A DNA stretch of 64,000 bases from Cephalopachus bancanus (taxonomy: Eukaryota; Chordata; Mammalia; Primates; Tarsiidae). The position numbers were made by a program, and so were the translations under genes. The stretch is taken from assembly GCA_027257055.1 (NCBI GenBank), contig JAPVLO010000007.1, positions 9,486,001-9,550,000 on the forward strand. Reading direction: 5' to 3'. The notes below the pieces were generated by a model, which was given only the letters and a program-made list of their open reading frames with translations, was not told the origin of the DNA and did not search any database. Of the stretch, positions 11,731 to 23,108 are shown piece by piece. Position 1 is the stretch's first letter. Each line of letters begins with the position of its first letter.

Positions 11731-12305
11731 AGGGTCATTTCTTAACTGAACGTCTGTATTTCATCCAGTGCTTCCCAAGGTCAAGTCCCAGCGGGGGGTT
11801 CCCGGGAGCGCCGGGAAACAAGAGCCCTACGGACACGCAGCGAGGCTTTTCTGAAGGCAATGCTTCCCTCCAAGGACTCAGTCCCACCTGACCTGCAGCG
11901 GCTTCCTATTCCGTTTGGCTGAGGAATTACCTTCTCTTTGTAGAAACGATGGAGGTTGGACCCCCCCACCCCCACCCCCGCCCCCGCCCCACAACCCCTC
12001 GTTTCTGGTCTTGCTTCCTGCATCCCCCTGGCCTATGGCATTCCAGAAGCCTCTGTGAAGAGGCCTGTAGAGCGGCTCTGCTCTGGTCCCGGAAGAGCCT
12101 GCGACTCGTGGCCAGCAGAGGGGGCCGCGGGAACGCCGATCCTCCCTGGGTCCGCCAGGGCTGGCTGTCAGTCCCTCAGCGGCCAGGATGTGCCTTGCCA
12201 GAGAGCAGAGTCAGAATTCTGCGACGCTCACCCGGGGAACCTCTACGTCTTCCTGCATTTGGCATTCGAGTTGTCCTCTTGAGCTGAAGCCTCCTGGGCT
12301 TAACT
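11731..12305. other. Single-copy sequence with C-rich tract
   Basis: Unique DNA. At 11961-11990 five or more C-runs separated by single A or G form a strong G-quadruplex pattern on the minus strand. No gene signature. Confidence 0.5.
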
Positions 12306-12480
12306 CGGTGGTTCTCAGCTCTGGTCACATGTCAGACCCACCAGAAGAGCTTAAAAGAGAGCCGCTCTCCCAGCGTTCTGAGCCGGTTGAGTGTGGGGCC
12401 TGGGCATCAGGATTTTTAACCCCACTCCCTGTCTCCACTCTCATTCTAACCCTAATGAGTAGAGAACCCCTGCCTAATGC
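12306..12480 (+). mobile_element. MER5B-like hAT MITE
   Basis: CGGTGGTTCTCAGCTCTGG, then 'cacatgtcagacccaccagaagagctt', then GGGCCTGGGCATCAGGATTT follow the MER5B order (terminal repeat, 'attagaatcacctgg', 'gcatca..tttt'). The right end is unclear. Confidence 0.65.
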
Positions 12481-12505
12481 AGTTGCTGTCAAAAAATGGA
12501 GGTCC

Positions 12506-12840
12506 GGTCAGGAGCAGTGCTTCCCACACCTAGCACTTTGGGAAGCCAAGGTGGGAGGATCGCTTGAGCCCCGGCACTTTGGGAGGCCGAGGCAGGAGGA
12601 TCTCTTGAGGCCAGGAGTTTGAGGCCAGCCTGGGCAACATGGCAAGACCCCACATCTAAAATAATAATAATCATAAGATTGGCTGGGCAGGGTGGTGCGC
12701 ACTTGTAGTCCCAGCTATCCAGGAGGCTGAGGCTGGAGGATAGCTTGAGAGCAGGAGTTGGAGGCTGCAGTGAGCTATGACTGCACCACTGCACTCCATC
12801 CTAGATGACAGAGCAAGACTGTCTAAAAAACACACAAAAA
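12506..12840 (+). repeat. Alu (AluJ-like) with internal duplication
   Basis: Forward Alu dimer with a diverged 5' end (GGTCAGGAGCAGTGCTTCCC). A 41-bp block of the left arm, starting CACTTTGGGA, is present twice in tandem (12534-12574 and 12575-12615). The middle A-rich region is (AAT)n-like and the right arm ends near 12840. Confidence 0.88.
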
Positions 12841-14040
<1,200 letters not shown>

Positions 14041-14544
14041 CTATAACCCTGCCCCCTGCACCCCATCCACTCCTCCTGTGTCTCTGGCCTAAGATCATTG
14101 ACCTTTGTCATCGTCTTGAGAGAGCTGGCATTTCTGGGTTACCTGCACACAGCTTGCCTTGTTTTATTGGGCTTTGCTTTATCGCATTTTTTTTAAACAG
14201 AAGGTTTGTGGCAATTGGGATCGAGCAAGACTGTTGGTGTCATTTTTCCAGCAGCATGGGCTCAGCCAGTGTCTTTGTGCCACGTTTTGGCAATTCTAGC
14301 AATATTTCAAACATTTTTATTACTGTTATGTCCAATGGAGTGGTGTGCAGTCCGTGGTTTCTGACATTACTATTGAAATCGCCTTGGGTACCATGAGTTG
14401 CACCCATAGAACGCAGGAGGCATAACCGATAAACGCTGGGAGTGTTCCGACTGTCGCGCCATGCCCTGTCTCTCTCCCTCTCCTTGGGTCCCCCTATTCC
14501 CAGGTCGACAGAATTCCAAGACACGGCAAATGAGGCCAATGAAT

Positions 14545-15093
14545 GACCCCACAGGGGCCTCCAGCTGTTCCAGGGAAAGGCAGGGTCGCACGTCCCTCAC
14601 CGTAAATCGAAAGCTAGATGTGAGTCAGCATGGCGAGGGAGGCAGGTCAGAAGCCGAGACAGGCCGTAGGCTCGGCTTCCTGTGCCGGACAGCCAGGCTG
14701 GACGTCGCTTTCACGCCTGCTAACATAGCATCCATTCTGCAGCCCAGGGACCAAGGGGGAGTTTTCACATTATTATTTAAGAAATGCATTTCTGAAGGCT
14801 GTAGCTGCCATCGATAGCACATTCTCGGAAGCATCTGGGTCAAGTGAAAACCTGGAGAGGATTCACCACGCGAGATGCCAGGAAGAGCATTCTCGCTTCA
14901 TGGGAGGAGGTCAGAGCATTTGCATGAACGGGAATTTGGAGGAAGTGGATCCCAGCCCTCATGGATGACTTCGGGGGTTCGGGACTTCGGGGGAGGAAGT
15001 CATGGCGGATGTGGTGGAAACAGCAAGAGGACAGGCTTAGATGTGGAGGTTGAAGAAGTGACCGAATTTCTGCGACCTCAGGATGGAACTTGA
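14545..15093 (+). pseudogene. Tigger1 transposase relic
   Basis: A cut-and-paste transposase of the pogo/Tc1-mariner group. The N-terminal helix-turn-helix start is readable (SRERQGRTSLTVNRKLD, AETGRRLGF). It then jumps in frame to the C-terminal stretch after the catalytic core (PANIASILQPRDQG). A short deletion after that shifts the frame. The last part is readable in a second frame (WMTSG near 14960, ending LDVEVEEVTEFLRPQDGT before a stop at about 15093). Most of the DDE region is absent, so no activity is possible. Confidence 0.8.
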
Positions 15094-15269
15094 GTGGCCG
15101 AGGACTTACTGCTTGCAGACGCGCAAAGACCGTGGTTCCTTGAGACGGGAGCTACACCGGGAAGAGATGCTGGGAACTTTGCTGAAACGGCAATGAAGTA
15201 TATTTAGGATGTTCCATAAACTTAGTTGATAGAGCAGCGGCAGGGTTGGAGAGAATTGACTCTAACTTT

Positions 15270-15387
15270 TTTTTTTTTTTGAACTGGATTCTCACTCTGT
15301 TGCCCAGGCTGGAGTGCAGAGGCACACTCTTGGCCACCACAGCCTCGACCTGCTGGACTCTGGCGATCCTTCCGCCTCAGCCTTCCA
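15270..15387 (-). repeat. 5'-truncated Alu (right arm only) inside Tigger1
   Basis: T-tract, then GAACTGGATTCTCACTCTGT through GATCCTTCCGCCTCAGCC, and stops before the linker. Target duplication GACTCTAACTTT (15258-15269) versus GACTCTAATTCT (15388-15399), 10 of 12 identical. It belongs to the lineage-specific group (ACCTGCTGGACTCTGGCGAT). Confidence 0.88.
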
Positions 15388-15828
15388 GACTCTAATTCTG
15401 AAAAATTTCTACAGTGGGTGAAAATGCTATCAAGCAGCATAGCATGCTCCAGAGAAACCTTTCGTGAAAGGAAGAGCCCGTTGGCACAGCTAACGCTGTG
15501 GCGGTCTTCTTGTAAGAAATGACCACAGCTGCCGGGCCTTCAGCAAACTGCACCCCGATCCGCAGCGGCTGTCACCATCGAGGCAAGACCCTCTACCCGC
15601 GAACAGACGGTGACTCTCTGAAGGCTCAGTGATCATGAGCATTTTTCCTTTAAAGCAATAAAAAGTTTTTAAACTAAGGTGTCTACACTGGTTTTAAAGA
15701 CATACTGCTGTTGCACATTTCATAGACAACAGTAGGGTGTGACTATAACTCTTTTGCGCACTGGAAAAGCAATCGTTGCTTTATTGCTGTGGTCTGGAAT
15801 TGAACCCTTGTCACTGAGGTGTGTCTGA

Positions 15829-16139
15829 GCTCTACAGCAGGGAAAGAATCCAAGACCACAGAAACACCAGCGCACAGAGGACTCCAGCTGGGTGGACATC
15901 AAAGCTGCTGGGCTTGGGGAGAGACAGCTCCGAGAAACCAAGAGCCACTGCTCTGTTCACAACCCTCACTTCGACTTGGGCGCAGGGGGGCCTGCTCTAA
16001 TCTAGAGATTTTTTACAAATCCCGCAGGCGGAATGAAGCCTGTTCTGGGACACTGTTCCCCTAAGAAGGAAAACGAGCAATGAGTGAATCATTAAGAAAA
16101 ACCAGGACAGAGTAAATGTGTCTCTCCAAGCACGGAGTC
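15829..16139. other. Single-copy sequence
   Basis: Unique DNA immediately 3' of the Tigger1; nothing recognised. Confidence 0.5.
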
Positions 16140-16355
16140 CTAGACGCAGACCCCAGGTTCAGGTCAGGACTCTGGCTCTGGCCCTTTGCTTTTGGGGCCC
16201 ATCAATTTCCCTCCAAGGGTCTTTGTTCCCTCATCTGCAGAAACACAGCAGGAGCTGCAGGTCTTCCCAGAAGGCTGCTGTGAGTTGACATAAAATTAAC
16301 CACACAGTCCCAGGTCCAGGGCCTGGTACGTAGCACGGCTTCATAAATACCAGTT
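16140..16355 (+). repeat. MIR SINE
   Basis: The order 'aggttcaggtcaggactctggctctg', TTTGTTCCCTCATCTGCAGA and CCAGGGCCTGGTACGTAGCA is the MIR body and 3' region ('caaatcctggctctgcc', 'tcctcatctgtaaa', 'gtgcctggcacatag'). Confidence 0.75.
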
Positions 16356-16734
16356 ACCACGAAGTCATAAACACGGACACGGCGATGCGTTTAAATCAAT
16401 CACAAACGAAAACTGGCTTATCCCGAGTCTCCAAGCAGTAAAAATCGGTTCCAATATAATCTCGCCCACATCAGAAGTCAGATTCGCAGTGACTATTGCA
16501 GGGAAGCTACAAATTACATTTTTAAAGATTGGTCTGTAATTACAGGCTTAATTAACTACACAGGGGATTCGTTCTTGAAAAGGTGGATAAAACGTGTCCT
16601 ATTTTGTAGCGGAGAGATGGCCTATTGGAAGGAACACCAGAGTGTTCACACAGTAGGTTTCCATGAAAAAAAGGCCCACTTTCTCTGTTAATTGGAAATT
16701 CAATATACACGGGATTTTTTAAAATTGTCTAATA
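16356..16734. other. AT-rich single-copy sequence, possible conserved noncoding element
   Basis: No repeat signature. Several homeodomain-like TAATTA cores, including CTGTAATTACAGGCTTAATT at about 16532-16551, sit in AT-rich DNA unlike its GC-rich surroundings. Confidence 0.35.
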
Positions 16735-16998
16735 GGGCCTCTGTGTTTTTGTATCTTTGGGGGTCCATGTCCAGGTTGGTTACATGGGCGTACTGTGTGA
16801 TGGCGAGGTTCGGGCTTGTGCTGAACCATCGCCCAGATGGTGAGTGAGGCACCCAGTAGGTTGGTTTTCGGTCCCCCTCCCCTCCCTAGGAATGACCAGT
16901 GTCTGTCTTTCTCATCTTCAGGTCTCTGTGTACCCAGTGTCCAGCTCCCAAGTACTTGCCATTTAAAAAGGAAATTTAAAAAAGAACATGTTCTTTGG
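16735..16998 (-). mobile_element. L1 LINE 3' end (L1MA/MB-like)
   Basis: GGTTGGTTACATGGGCGTAC, GTGTGATGGCGAGGTTCGGG, 'gaaccatcgcccagatggtgag', CACCCAGTAGGTTGGTTTTC and 'tgtacccagtgtccagctccc' follow the reverse complement of the L1M 3' UTR. Only the 3' UTR part is present and there is no coding sequence. Confidence 0.8.
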
Positions 16999-17156
16999 AT
17001 GAAGAAAGCTACCCTAGACGGAAGAGGGTGGATTTAAAACACCTTTTTAAATGGCTTCGTTCTCCTTCTCCCGGGTATAAACTTTAGCTCTGATCTTGGC
17101 GCAAGCCCTCCTAGACCTTTCTCGATCTTTGTACAAATATCTATAACCTGCAGATC

Positions 17157-17430
17157 TTTTTTTTTTCTCTTGAGTTGGGGTCTCACTCCTTTGCTCAGGC
17201 TGGAGTGGCAGGATCATGGCTCACCGCAGCCTCAGCCTCCTGGGCTCAGCCTTTCCACCTCAGCCTCCCGAGGAGCTGGGACTACAGGTGTGCACCACCA
17301 CACTTGGCTAATTCTCTGATTTGGTGTAGAGACGAGGTCTTGCTATGTTGCCCAGGCTGGTCTCAAACTCCTGGGTCAAGTGATCCTCCCAAAGTGCTGG
17401 GCTGACAGGTGTGAGCCACTGCACCTGGCC
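17157..17430 (-). repeat. Alu (AluJ-like)
   Basis: Reverse dimer. It starts with a T-rich tail and GAGTTGGGGTCTCACTCCTT and ends GAGCCACTGCACCTGGCC. Short internal deletions lie in both arms (missing GCAGT-, missing the 'cacctcagcc' block before CCCAAAGTGC). Confidence 0.92.
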
Positions 17431-19240
17431 TGGATCTAGTTTTTAAATGTGGTCATGCTCTCTTCAGTGCTGTGGTCTGTGTTGCATCTGTTCTTGGGAA
17501 CAGCTGTGGATCATTCAGTCCGAAGTATTTGAACTCATCGGGAACGTTAGCTCTGCTTTAAAGCCTTGCAGGTTTGGGGGATCAAAACTTGGTACGAGCT
17601 CCAGCAACCCGGGACAGTCTGACACGAAGGTCTGCCTCGCCCGAGCCCCCCAGCCCTGCTCCCCGGAAGGCCTGCTGCTCCCCGTGGTGTGTGGCCCTGG
17701 GCCTTCCCCATGGGTCTGCAAGTTCATGACCACCCATCTCCAGTTCTGTTCTAAAAAAAAAAAAATCCTGCAATGACGCCCTGTAGACTCCTTGTACCTC
17801 ATGCCAAGAACAGGAGAAAGTTCAGCCCAGGCAAGGAAGGGTCTACCCCTTTCTGCGTCTTGAACAAAGGCAGCTTTTTTTTTTTTTTAACCTCAGAAGT
17901 GAGATTCTCACTTCTGTGATGTTACTGCCTCTATTTTCCATTCGCAGCGAGGCTCCTGCCCCCTGTGGTTTCCCAAACGAGTATCCTAAGCCCTTCCTGA
18001 GAAGCACTGTTTTCAGCCTTCCCGGGGAAGACACCAGCCCTCTCTAACCCCTGGGCAGGCAGGCACAGGTACCCTGCCCATCCCTGGAAGTGAGGCTCTC
18101 TGTGTGAAAGGTGTTGGTGGCGGAGAGTGGACCAGCTCATCCCGGTTTCAAATGGACAGTCTGGCATCCTGGGAACCCCTGCAGTCCCAGGCAGACCAGG
18201 TGTGCTGGTCACGATGCAGGGGAATCAGGAGGCTGAGGGACCCGCTGGACCACGCTTCCCAGAGGGCAGCCATCGGAAGGTGTTGGGGGGGAGGTTTGCT
18301 CATTCCCCAGCCCTGCTCACAATACCCCCCGACCCACCCCACCCCCGGCCTTGAGGCAGGCACCCAAACCCCAGGGCTTCCCTGACAGGCTTGTTCTCGT
18401 AGCAGAAGGGCCGTGTTTGTGACTGGTGTTTAGCTGGCAAACCGAGCCCGGGTGGCGCCTGGCATTCTGGCCTCCACTGTGATCCCCCAGAAGCCCCTTC
18501 TCTGATCTTTCTCTGCCAGGTCGCCCACTGCCCCTCTGCATCTGTGTGAGCGTCCAAGTCCAGAGAGCCCAGGCCCGGTGCTGGGACCTGGCCTGTCCCC
18601 AAGGGAGTGCGCCCAGCCTCTGGGAAGAGGCAGCAGGTGCAGGCTGGGACTTGCAGGGCTCTGCTCTCCCCTGAGGCACACGCAGTGCTGTGGAGCAGCC
18701 CTGCCTCACCCCTTTATGGGCTGCCTGACCCCAGCAGCCCCAGGAGCCTCGGAGACGGGGTCTCTGGGTGGGGGCCCAGGCTACATGGGTGCCGTGTGGC
18801 TGGGACACCTGGGTCCCCATGGCAGCCCTGGGCCCCTCCTTCGGCCACCCTTTCAGGCACCCAAAGTCTCGGATATCCTCCCAGCTGGGTGGATTTGACT
18901 GTGTTCAGTTAGACGTTTCCCATCCTCCTTACCAAGGGGCACACACATTCCGTCCCACCCGTCCACGAGGTGGAGTTGTTTTGTTTTCCTGCCCATGATC
19001 AGAGGGCTATACCTGTAGCCCTGCCCCCCACGCTGGGTAGAGTCATGTTGATTTTGTGTGCCATCGACACTGCTTTTTCTAAAACAATGAAATAATCATA
19101 AAGGCAGTATTTAAAAATGGGGAGATTGAACCCTACCATCTAGATTTCTCAATGATCTTTAAAAAAAAAAAGAAACAAAAGCTGTGACCCACAGGCCTGA
19201 GCACCAACGATCAGCCAGGGCTGAGGAGCAGATGTGTCCT
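17431..19240. other. Mostly single-copy GC-rich sequence
   Basis: A-run at 17753-17764 and T-run at 17875-17888. Overlapping open frames up to 167 codons (18317-18820, -) show no known domain. The part 19060-19200, with TCTAGATTTCTCAATGATCT and GTGACCCACAGGCCTGA, may be the edge of an old DNA transposon, but I cannot identify it. Confidence 0.45.
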
Positions 19241-19244
19241 GGAG

Positions 19245-19857
19245 ATGGGCATGGCTCCTCCGGGTGCCGTAGTCCCCATTTGCAAAAAGTGCAGTCCCAA
19301 CCTACAGTCCAGCCTCAAAAGTGAACAAAGCCAGAGGACGCTCATAAGGAAGAACAGGAGATTGAACAAAAAAGAAGTAAAAGAAACCCCACGTTCCCTG
19401 AAAAGCAGAATTAAAGAGGGGAGGGAAAGGGAGAGAGAAAAATCTACACAAATGAAGAAAAACCAAAAGAAAAAATATGGGTCTCTCACAAACCCTGGGA
19501 GGGCAGACACTGAGAAAACTGACTTCGGAATGCAAACAATGAAGAGCCCCCAGAATGACTGGTCTCAAACTACAAACCCAGGTATCAAGACATTAATGGA
19601 GAGATTAAAAAGAATTGAAGAGAGAAAAGAGGAAACTAGGAAGGGGTTGATAACTGAGATAACAGTAGTAAAGAATACTGTGAATGAAATAAATGACAAA
19701 CTGATAAGCATGGAAAGACATCTTGTATCACTGCTTCAGGTGTCCATCAGGCCTCCAAGATCACAAGCTAGACTTGGCCATCCAAAGGTTAGTATGGAAA
19801 TCCATGCCCAGGAACAAGCTGATCCTGTGTCCCCTGGTCCTGAAATACATCTTTTTT
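19245..19857 (+). pseudogene. L1 ORF1-like open segment (candidate)
   Basis: A 204-codon stretch without stops before the frame runs into an Alu. It is basic and lysine/glutamate-rich, then forms a coiled-coil-like run (LMERLKRIEERKEETRKG, then VVKNTVNEINDKLISMERHL) resembling the coiled-coil of LINE-1 ORF1 proteins. No RNA-recognition or C-terminal domain follows. After about 19741 the sequence changes character. It could instead be another retroelement gag-like coil or a chance A-rich open frame. Confidence 0.4.
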
Positions 19858-20143
19858 TTTCTTTTTTTTTTTTGAGTCAGGGTCTCACTGTTGCCCAGGC
19901 TGGAGTGCAGTGGTGTGATCACAGCCTCCACCTCCTGGGCTCATGCAATTCTCCTGCCTCAGCCTCCTGAGTAGCTGAGACTACAGGCGCCACTACCACA
20001 CCTGGCTAATTTTTTGATTTTTTTTTTGTAGGAATGAGGTCTTGCTATGTTGCCCAGGCTGGTCTTGAAAGCCTGGGCTCAAGCAATCTTGCCTCGGCCT
20101 CCCAAAGTGCTGGGATTACAGGTGTGAGTCACTGCAGCTGACC
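19852..20143 (-). repeat. Alu (AluJ-like)
   Basis: Reverse dimer beginning in a T-rich tail with GAGTCAGGGTCTCACTGTTG. The linker has TTTTTTTGTAGGAATGAGGTC. It ends in GTCACTGCAGCTGACC. It truncates the preceding open frame. Confidence 0.92.
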
Positions 20144-21406
20144 TCCAAATATACCTTAACATGATCCTCTCATCTAGACAACCCACTCAGAGATTTTTTT
20201 TTTTAAAGCCTGGAATGGAAATATACTCTTTCCTAAGGGTTCTAGATTGTTTCCTTAGGGTTCCAGAACTTTTGCAATGGAGCTTCAGGGTTCTTGGGCT
20301 CTTTTTCTGCTGGAGTTTTTCCTTAGAGTCCTACAGTCTTCCCCACAGGGGCCCAGAACCTTTGTCCTCAGGCTTATGCAACCCAAATATTGACTTAAGC
20401 TCGAATGTTTCGCTTGGTCCTCTGGATTCATTTTTCTTGGAACGTTGAAGTCCAGACTCAAGAAGTCGTTCCTGAGTCCACCTCCTTGGTGCCACGTGAC
20501 TGCCTGTGGCCCTGAGCTCTTGCAAGTGGATGGTGTGAAGGAGGGGCTGATGTCTACATTTAGCTTAGTTTCAATTCATCTGCATGTGAATAGCCGTGTG
20601 CCCCCATGGTGGCCATGTTGGCTTGAACAGCCCCCAAGGATCAGAGCTTACTCTTCGGCCTCCAGAGGGAAAAAGTCCCTGCCTTCCTCTTGCTGCCTCC
20701 ATTCCTACAAAACCTGCATTCTGCCTTGAACCTTCAGGGTGCTTCAAGTGTGGTTTCCAATCCCCGTTCCCCACCCGCCAGCTGCCAGGTGGGGCCATTT
20801 CCTTTTCCTCGTGAGACCTGGTTCCCCCCATAGGCAACCTCTCAAAGGTGCTCTCGGACTGTATTGGATGACACATCATATGCAAACGGCACGCAGCAAG
20901 CAGTCATCGCCCAGTGAAAAGTGGCTCCTTCCCTCCCCTGACGGACCGACATCGAGGCTCACTGCTCAGCTTCCGTCGTCCTCCAGCTCCTGGAGGGCCG
21001 AGTTCGGGCTCCACAGACGTTTCCAACAAGGAAAGACCCTATGTGCCCCATACAGAGACAGTCCCACGAGATGAGGGTGGAGCTGAACACTTGTGCGAGT
21101 CTGGCAACAGTGTGGCAACGTCACAGGGCAATGCGGTGGCACAAGGCGTCGCCGGTTCCATCCCGAGACACGTTTAGAGACACACACGCTTATTGTCGTG
21201 TAACCATGGCCTGTGGTCATCAGTACAGTCTGCACCCCAGGAACTACAGGCTGTGCCACGCTGCCCGGGTGTGTGTGAGCACAACTTGGTGCTGTTCACA
21301 TGTAGTGGCATGACCCCATGAGGCCTTTTTCAGGACATGGCCCCGTTGCTAAGCAACACAGGTCTGAACTTGAACCTGGCCCAGCATTCAGAGCCGTGAG
21401 GCACTC
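20144..21406. other. Single-copy sequence, nothing firm recognised
   Basis: 20220-20360 has a loose internal repetition of CCTTAGGGTTC / CCTAAGGGTTCTAG-like words. The rest is GC-balanced unique DNA. Open frames up to 111 codons have no recognisable family. Confidence 0.45.
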
Positions 21407-21421
21407 AAAAGTCAAGTGACC

Positions 21422-21710
21422 GCTGGGCTCGGTGGCTCAGCCTGTAATCCTGTGCTTTGGGAGGCTGAGGTGAGTAGATTGCCTGAGCCCGCGGGTTCAA
21501 GACCCACCTGGGCAATCTGGCGAGACCTCATCTCTACAATAAAAATCAAAAAATCAGCTGGGCATGGTAGTGCCTGCCTGAAATTCCAGCTACTCGGAAG
21601 GCTGAGGCGGAAGGATTGCCAGAGCCCAGCAGGTCGAGGCTGCAGTGGCCGGGAGCGGCCACTGCACTCCAGTCTGGGCGATAGAGTGAGACTCCAACTC
21701 AAAAAAAAAA
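21422..21710 (+). repeat. Alu, lineage-specific group, with 15-bp target duplication
   Basis: Forward dimer starting GCTGGGCTCGGTGGCTCAGC (note CTCAGCC without the usual CAC). It has GATTGCCTGAGCCCGCGGGT, TCTACAATAAAAATCAAAAA, GCTGAGGCGGAAGGATTGCC and ACTCCAACTCAAAA. A perfect duplication AAAAGTCAAGTGACC lies at 21407-21421 and 21711-21725. Together with the low divergence among copies this marks it as one of the younger insertions here. Confidence 0.95.
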
Positions 21711-21725
21711 AAAAGTCAAGTGACC

Positions 21726-22470
21726 CAAATAGTTTCTAATAGAGTCAGTTCCCGTGTCCTGCCCAACCTCCCCAGCAGTGAGCCCGGCAGGTGGACATGG
21801 GCCAGGGAGTCACCAGGATTCCCTCCTGGCTGGTGCTCCAATTCCAGAATTGTGTCTCCACAGACGACCCCACATGGGCCCTGTGGTGTTCCTGGGACTA
21901 CGCAAAGCATGTGGCAGTTTTGTCCTTGCGATGCTATCGACCCTCCGAGTCAGTCACTCTGGCTTTGAAAGCCAAAGATCTCAACCTTTTGGGGTCCAGC
22001 CGTTAGCCTCGGGGTCATGTTGTCTCTAGCACGGGCATTCTGATCCTGTCCTCTTAATGGAAAGCCCATCGGAGGACTGACTCCTGGGAATGAAGTTTCC
22101 GAGACACTGATGCTGGTGACCGTGTCTCAAGACAGAGTCTCAAGACTCTATTCTAAGTCTTCGAGGAAGGTTATCATGACACTTTCAGAGCAATGCTATG
22201 GAATACATGAGTCCATGTTCCAGGACCCCCAGCAGGTGCGGGAACCGTGAGTGGTCCCAGACCCTATGGACGGTGTTCAGTCTCTGCAGTCACAGGCTGG
22301 ACGCTGGACACGGGGGGAGGGGGTCGAGTTCTGGGGGGAAGAGGCAGGTGGCTTGAGAGTTCATCATGTTACTTTGGACAGCATGTGGACTTAAAGCTTC
22401 TTAATTTCTGGAATTTTCTATGTAATATTTTTGGACAGAGCCCTCAGAAAGCAAAACCTTAGATGGGGGT
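21726..22470. other. Single-copy sequence
   Basis: Unique DNA; no repeat, gene or regulatory pattern I can defend. Confidence 0.5.
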
Positions 22471-22605
22471 GGCTACCGTAGGTTCCATCATCATGCCCAA
22501 TTTGCACAGAGAGAAACTGAGGCTCATGGAGGTTAAAAACGAGCTTGAGGTTGTGCAGGTAAGCGAATGGCCTGAATCCAGCTCTGAAGCTCCCACCCAA
22601 CCACA
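22471..22605 (-). repeat. MIR SINE
   Basis: GAGAAACTGAGGCTCATGGA, then 'gaggttgtgcag' and 'tgaatccagctctgaagc', in the order of a reverse MIR core. The CAGGTAAGC within it looks like a splice donor, but no exon partner was found. Confidence 0.75.
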
Positions 22606-22798
22606 GGATGCCGCCTGCCACAGGCTCACGGGGTCATCCTCACGAAAGCTCCGCGCCCTGGGAGGTCCCGATGAGAAAGTGGTGGCCACTTTGCGGATTT
22701 TCCCCAGGTGAAATTGTTTTCAAATAGGCTTCCTCCTGGGGAGAGGATTGCCAGCGCATGCGGGGACACCCAGTGAGGCTGGTGTCAGATACTTTTTT

Positions 22799-23095
22799 TT
22801 TTTTTTGAGTTGGAGTCTCACTCCGTTGCCCAGGCTGGAGTGTAGTGGCACACTCCCGGCCACTGCAGCCTCGACCTGCTGGGCTCCGGCGATCCTTCCG
22901 CCTCCGCCTTCCAAGTAACTGGAACTACAGGCGTGTGCTACCATGCCCGGTTAATTTTTGATTTTTTTTTTTTTATTGTAGAGATGAGGTCTTGCCAAGT
23001 TGCCCAGGTGGGTCTCGAACCCACAGGCTCAGGCAATCCACTCACCTCAGCCTCCCAAAGTGCTGGGATTACAGGCTGAGTCACTGAGCCCTGCC
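22799..23095 (-). repeat. Alu, lineage-specific group, with 13-bp target duplication
   Basis: Reverse dimer with GAGTTGGAGTCTCACTCCGT, CTCGACCTGCTGGGCTCCGG, a TTTTTTATTGTAGAGATGAG linker, CAAGTTGCCCAGGTGGGTCT and CAGGCTGAGTCACTGAGCCC. A perfect duplication CAGATACTTTTTT lies at 22786-22798 and 23096-23108. Confidence 0.95.
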
Positions 23096-23108
23096 CAGAT
23101 ACTTTTTT

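Larger units (their letters stand above)
14142..15828 (+). mobile_element. Tigger1 DNA transposon, internally deleted
   Basis: The 5' side has GGGCTTTGCTTTATCGCA and AGAAGGTTTGTGGCAATTGG. The 3' side has TTTATTGCTGTGGTCTGGAA and CACTGAGGTGTGTCTG. Between them run the first about 50 codons of the pogo-type transposase (start region near 14545) and then its C-terminal part (from about 14714). The central catalytic region is missing, compared with about 2.4 kb for a full Tigger1. A truncated Alu interrupts it at 15270-15387. It is a relic and cannot move. Confidence 0.9.
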
